A DNA stretch of 64,000 nucleotides, taken from NCBI GenBank assembly GCA_017590115.1, contig JAGGNK010013558.1:9475752-9539751 (forward strand), written 5' to 3'. A program made the translations under genes and the position numbers. The DNA comes from Montifringilla adamsi (Eukaryota > Chordata > Aves > Passeriformes > Passeridae). Positions within the stretch are counted from its first letter, which is position 1; each line of letters starts with the position of its first letter. Positions 60,179 through 64,000 of this stretch are shown here, one piece after another. The notes under the pieces are model-generated. The model worked only from the letters and a program-made list of their open reading frames with translations. It was not told the origin of the DNA and searched no databases.

Positions 60179-63152
60179 GTTCTCAGTCTTAGAGCACATG
60201 GTATCAGTAACTTCAGAAAGGAGGGAATAAAATAATGAGGGAAAAGCTATAAGAAATATTTCCCTGTTCATGCCCACCCTACCCTCCCCTCTGAGTTTTT
60301 ATTTTGGCTCTCTTAACTGAAACATCTCATTTCTCTCGGGAAGTTTTTTGTCTTTTTGTACCATTTTCCCCAAATGGAAAGCATTTCACAGCAGCTCAAG
60401 TGGCTCTGCCTTGCATGCTGCCCTAGAGCTTCTGGCCTTGGAATAACTTCCAACTAGCTATGATTTATCTGGGTGGTCAGAGGTTACTGTACACAGAAAT
60501 GCAATTCCTTCCTCATACTTTCTCTAGCCTTCTTTGGCAACTCCAGGTGTCATCAACAATCTGCCGTATGCCATTTTGTGTCCTTTCCTCCAGTATTTTA
60601 TTCAACTGATAGCCCTTTTGCTGAACAACACTGCCTAGAAAGAACTAGAGCCCTTTTCTCTGTATATATTTAATTAGTTTAACTGCTGATTTATGTGCTA
60701 AAGAATTGAAAATTCATTTATAATAGTTCTGTCCTTGCAATGCTGCCAGTGCTTTGCTTCATCTTGACATTTGAAAAAAATGTATTTTTATTCCTGACTG
60801 CATTCAGGTCTGGGTTGATGCTCCTCTTTGGAAATTAGTCTTCAGAATTACCTGGCTACTCCATGGTTTCCCCAGTTTTGAGCTACATTAAATACCATTA
60901 AGGTTTTACACTGAGCTTTCTGAGTTGTGTGTTTTGATGACCCTCTTAAGCCTGGCCACTGACAATCTCAAAACCTCCTTAATTCCAGCAAAATAAATTA
61001 ATTTTCCCATGCTCCTGAAAATGTTTTAAACAGAAAGCAGGAAAACTGTATCAAAAAAGCCTTTACTTTCTTTGCAAATTAGTTGCTATGCTGCTTTATC
61101 TCTTTTTCTGTTTTTAGATCAGCCCCACAATGATCCACAGTGACCCAGATCAGATTATTGCTGACATCCACTTCTTGCTAGTTAAACCTGGGGGAAAGTC
61201 TGCACCACAGCTGAGTCTAGTCTAGCATCAGAGAAAATACATGTAATTTTCTTTCTTTTTAGTTACTTTTTTAGAATATTGGCAGTGACTAGGACAAATT
61301 ATCATCCTTTACTTCATCTTATTAGGTAATGGCATGATGGCAATGCTACTCTTTCTGCTATAAATTTTTGAAAATACTTCCATCAGCAGCCCACAGTTTT
61401 AATTTAACAGCAATAGAGAAAACCAAATGGATATGAGAGACAAAGTAGCTTTCATGAAATAACTTTAATTACTAAAGTCTTGAGGATTTGCAGATTACAG
61501 AAAATAAAGTTTCACCTACAAACACTGCTACTGGACTAACTATAGCATAGACCTGTGCTCCAAGAGATAATGAGAGCTTTTAGTTATCTTCAATGTAAAT
61601 ACAATCAAACTCAGTAAAGCCAAGAATGCAGCACTGATCTATGATCAGAAGGGCAATTCAGAGTAAGGAAAGGCACACCCTGTAAAGGAAGAAGATATAG
61701 CTTCCATTTTTCTTACTAGGTGCTCTAAGGTGCTCCAAAGCCTCATTTATGGAACTCAAGATTTATAGCACTCGAAAATCCTGTGTACCCAGATACTTTC
61801 TTATTTTCTTAATCTGAGTCTTTCTTGCCCCTATTTGAAATAAAACTGCTTTATTATAATCTGCAGCAAATCCACAATGCCAACATTCATCAAATTAGGC
61901 CACTAGGTATACTGCTAGCTCTTTTTAAAAATGTTTCCAGCTTGGGCTGCCTGGGGTTTTCACCAAAGCAGATACACAATTACAGCTTTATAAAGCTAAT
62001 TTTTAAGCACCAAGGATTGAAAATATTGCCTTAACAAAAAGTCAAGAATAATAACCTCTGTCAGTTAGAGCTGGCTGATTAAGAATGAAGGTGGCACTAA
62101 GAAGTCAGCCTGTGATCACATTAAAGAACATGATCCTGTTATAGGAGCACATGACAAGAGAAATAGAAGGAGGCTCTGAGCACTACTAAACCATTGTAGG
62201 AACAAGACAATTCTAGCTCTGAATATATTTTTTTGGTATTTAAATTTAACCAATTAATTTTGAGGCATGTTTTAATATGACATGTAATTTACAAAATATC
62301 TCCCAAGACAACAAGAAGAGTTTTCTCAGTCTCCCTAGGAAAACAACAAAGATAACTCACATAGTTTTGGGCTAAATTTGCAGTGGCTCAAAGGATCAAG
62401 CAAGAAGATGAACAAATGAAATGTTACAAAATTTATCGACTTCATAAGGCCAAACATTTATACTAACTGCTTTGCCAGAAGTTATATCAATAAGTATATC
62501 AAGAAATACCTTCAGCAACAAATCTATTCTGAAATGTGTATGAACAGCTCTCTACACACAAACTCCCACAGGTGAATTCACTGATAGCCAGTGCCCACAT
62601 GGCATGGTCACACTTCTGTGGTTATTGAGGGCCGGGGGGCTGTAATGCCTTTCAGTAGATTAGCTGCAGACCCATGCTAAACTGGTTGGTACCTCCATTA
62701 CCGACTCTCACAGAGACACCGGCCCTGTTTGTGCCTCTCTTCTTCTCTCTGTTGGTTTTGGTTGTTAGCTTGAACACTCACAGCTCAGACCGCCTGAGGA
62801 AGCTGAGGCAGTTCCACGCAACACAGGATCCAAAGCTTTTGCTGTGTTCACTAATAACTTTAGATTAACATTAAGCACATGATACATTGGCTCACATTAC
62901 ATTACTTCTACTGTAGCATGTCACGTTATGTCAGCCAAGGTCAACAGTGTGACATGATATGATCTAACACGGTGCAGGGTTATTGCCTCCTGAGTTAGGA
63001 ATCTCAGACTAAGGACCAGAAATAGAACAAGCAGATGCACATAGCAGATCACTTTATAATACTCCTGGGAAAAAAGAATAATTTAATGCATTGCAAATTT
63101 TGCCAGTATCCTCCCTCTCGGATTCATCTGAACCTCCAAACTACCATGATAC

Positions 63153-63187
63153 ATCTCTTTCTTTTCTCTTCTTCTTTCTTTCTTTTT
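63153..63187 (+). repeat. Pyrimidine (CTTT)n tract
   Basis: About 35 bp of C and T ending in CTTTCTTTCTTTTT. It reads like an acceptor pyrimidine tract, but no convincing exon follows. Confidence 0.85.
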
Positions 63188-64000
63188 AAAGTAAGACATG
63201 AGGCTTGTCGAGTCAATCAGACTGACACTTGGACCTCACCACAGGAAGAATTTCAAATAATTCAGTGAACTTCATAAGCTCTGATCACTCTGCTAATACT
63301 TTCTGCTCTCGTAGACTTCAGTGACCTCTGTTTCATGAATAATGCGAGTGGTAGTGCTGCAAGTCCCAGAGGATTCTGATTCCACTGAGCAATGTGGGGT
63401 TTTGGCCTGCAGGGTGACAAGTTGTAGGAAGGAAATGTTTGGCTGTATCCAAAAAGGGGAAAATTTTTAAAGAACTGCTAAGTCTTCTGGAGTTTTAACT
63501 TGTTTTCACACACTGTGGAGCTTCCAAGTCACAATCTCTGCTCCCTCCTCTGTTACACCCACAAAACTGCATCTGTACTTCAAAAACCGAGAGATACCAA
63601 AGTTAAACTCAGCCATATGAGTCAAAGGGCTGGTTAGGTTCAATTCTGCTACATGGCAATAACCTCCCTGATTTTATTCCTGCACCCATTATAAGCACAG
63701 CCAATATGTGCAGTGTAGGAACGATAATTTTCAGCTTTACACATGCAAAAGCCATCCAGATTACAAGAGACTAAAGATAGGAAATTCCCATGTTAGGATA
63801 AACCTTTAGTTTTCAATTAGACATAATAAACTTGCAAAAACTATAGTAGAGTTATCAATGGCCACAGAGATCATTTCATATCTGGCAAAACAAAAAAAAG
63901 CAGAGCTTCAAGAGCCCATCCTGTCTCTGATATAACACAAGGATGTATCATTTTTAGAACAAAGGCTAAGCTAATCACAGCTGACTTCACATTTCTCTGG

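Larger units (their letters stand above)
48627..64000. other. Intergenic sequence to the window end
   Basis: No gene recognised in about 15 kb. It contains the simple repeats, duplications and hairpins listed separately, and one strong but unpaired acceptor near 61117. The next gene must lie beyond the window. Confidence 0.65.

Overview
The window reads as vertebrate nuclear DNA, most likely from a bird. It holds the last part of one large gene, SEMA6D, on the + strand. Its introns are very short (several of 81-110 bp), there are no mammalian SINE or L1 sequences, and the only recognisable transposon remnants are two degraded CR1-type 3' ends (about 20.8 kb and 48.5 kb). The species cannot be named from this alone.

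Region 1 (1-16.36 kb) is SEMA6D. The first 1.5 kb is intron. It is followed by 18 coding exons with GT-AG introns and intact phases (1544-13938) and a 3' UTR of about 2.4 kb ending at an AATAAA at 16336. The assembled protein is 1088 residues in the longest form: signal peptide, sema domain, PSI domain, variable stalk, one membrane helix and a cytoplasmic tail of about 390 residues carried by a single exon. The sequence shows several in-frame isoform switches. These are an 81-bp stop-free intron, an intron-12 read-through that stops at residue 476 with an AATAAA downstream, paired acceptors 30 bp apart before exon 15, and skippable 57-bp and 168-bp exons.

Region 2 (16.36-64 kb) is about 47 kb of AT-rich intergenic DNA with no recognisable gene. 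It has scattered simple repeats, short tandem duplications, a few perfect hairpins and clusters of homeodomain-like motifs that could be enhancers. The most gene-like structure is a possible three-exon gene on the - strand (34715 down to 31192). Its pieces join in phase into a 164-residue protein with two hydrophobic segments. I do not recognise it, and because exon 2 was picked to fit, the model is tentative. Two further exon-like segments on the + strand (29036-29238 and 32413-32566) lie next to or within it.

If the - strand model is real, it runs convergently with SEMA6D. Otherwise the downstream desert is most simply read as SEMA6D's regulatory and spacer DNA.
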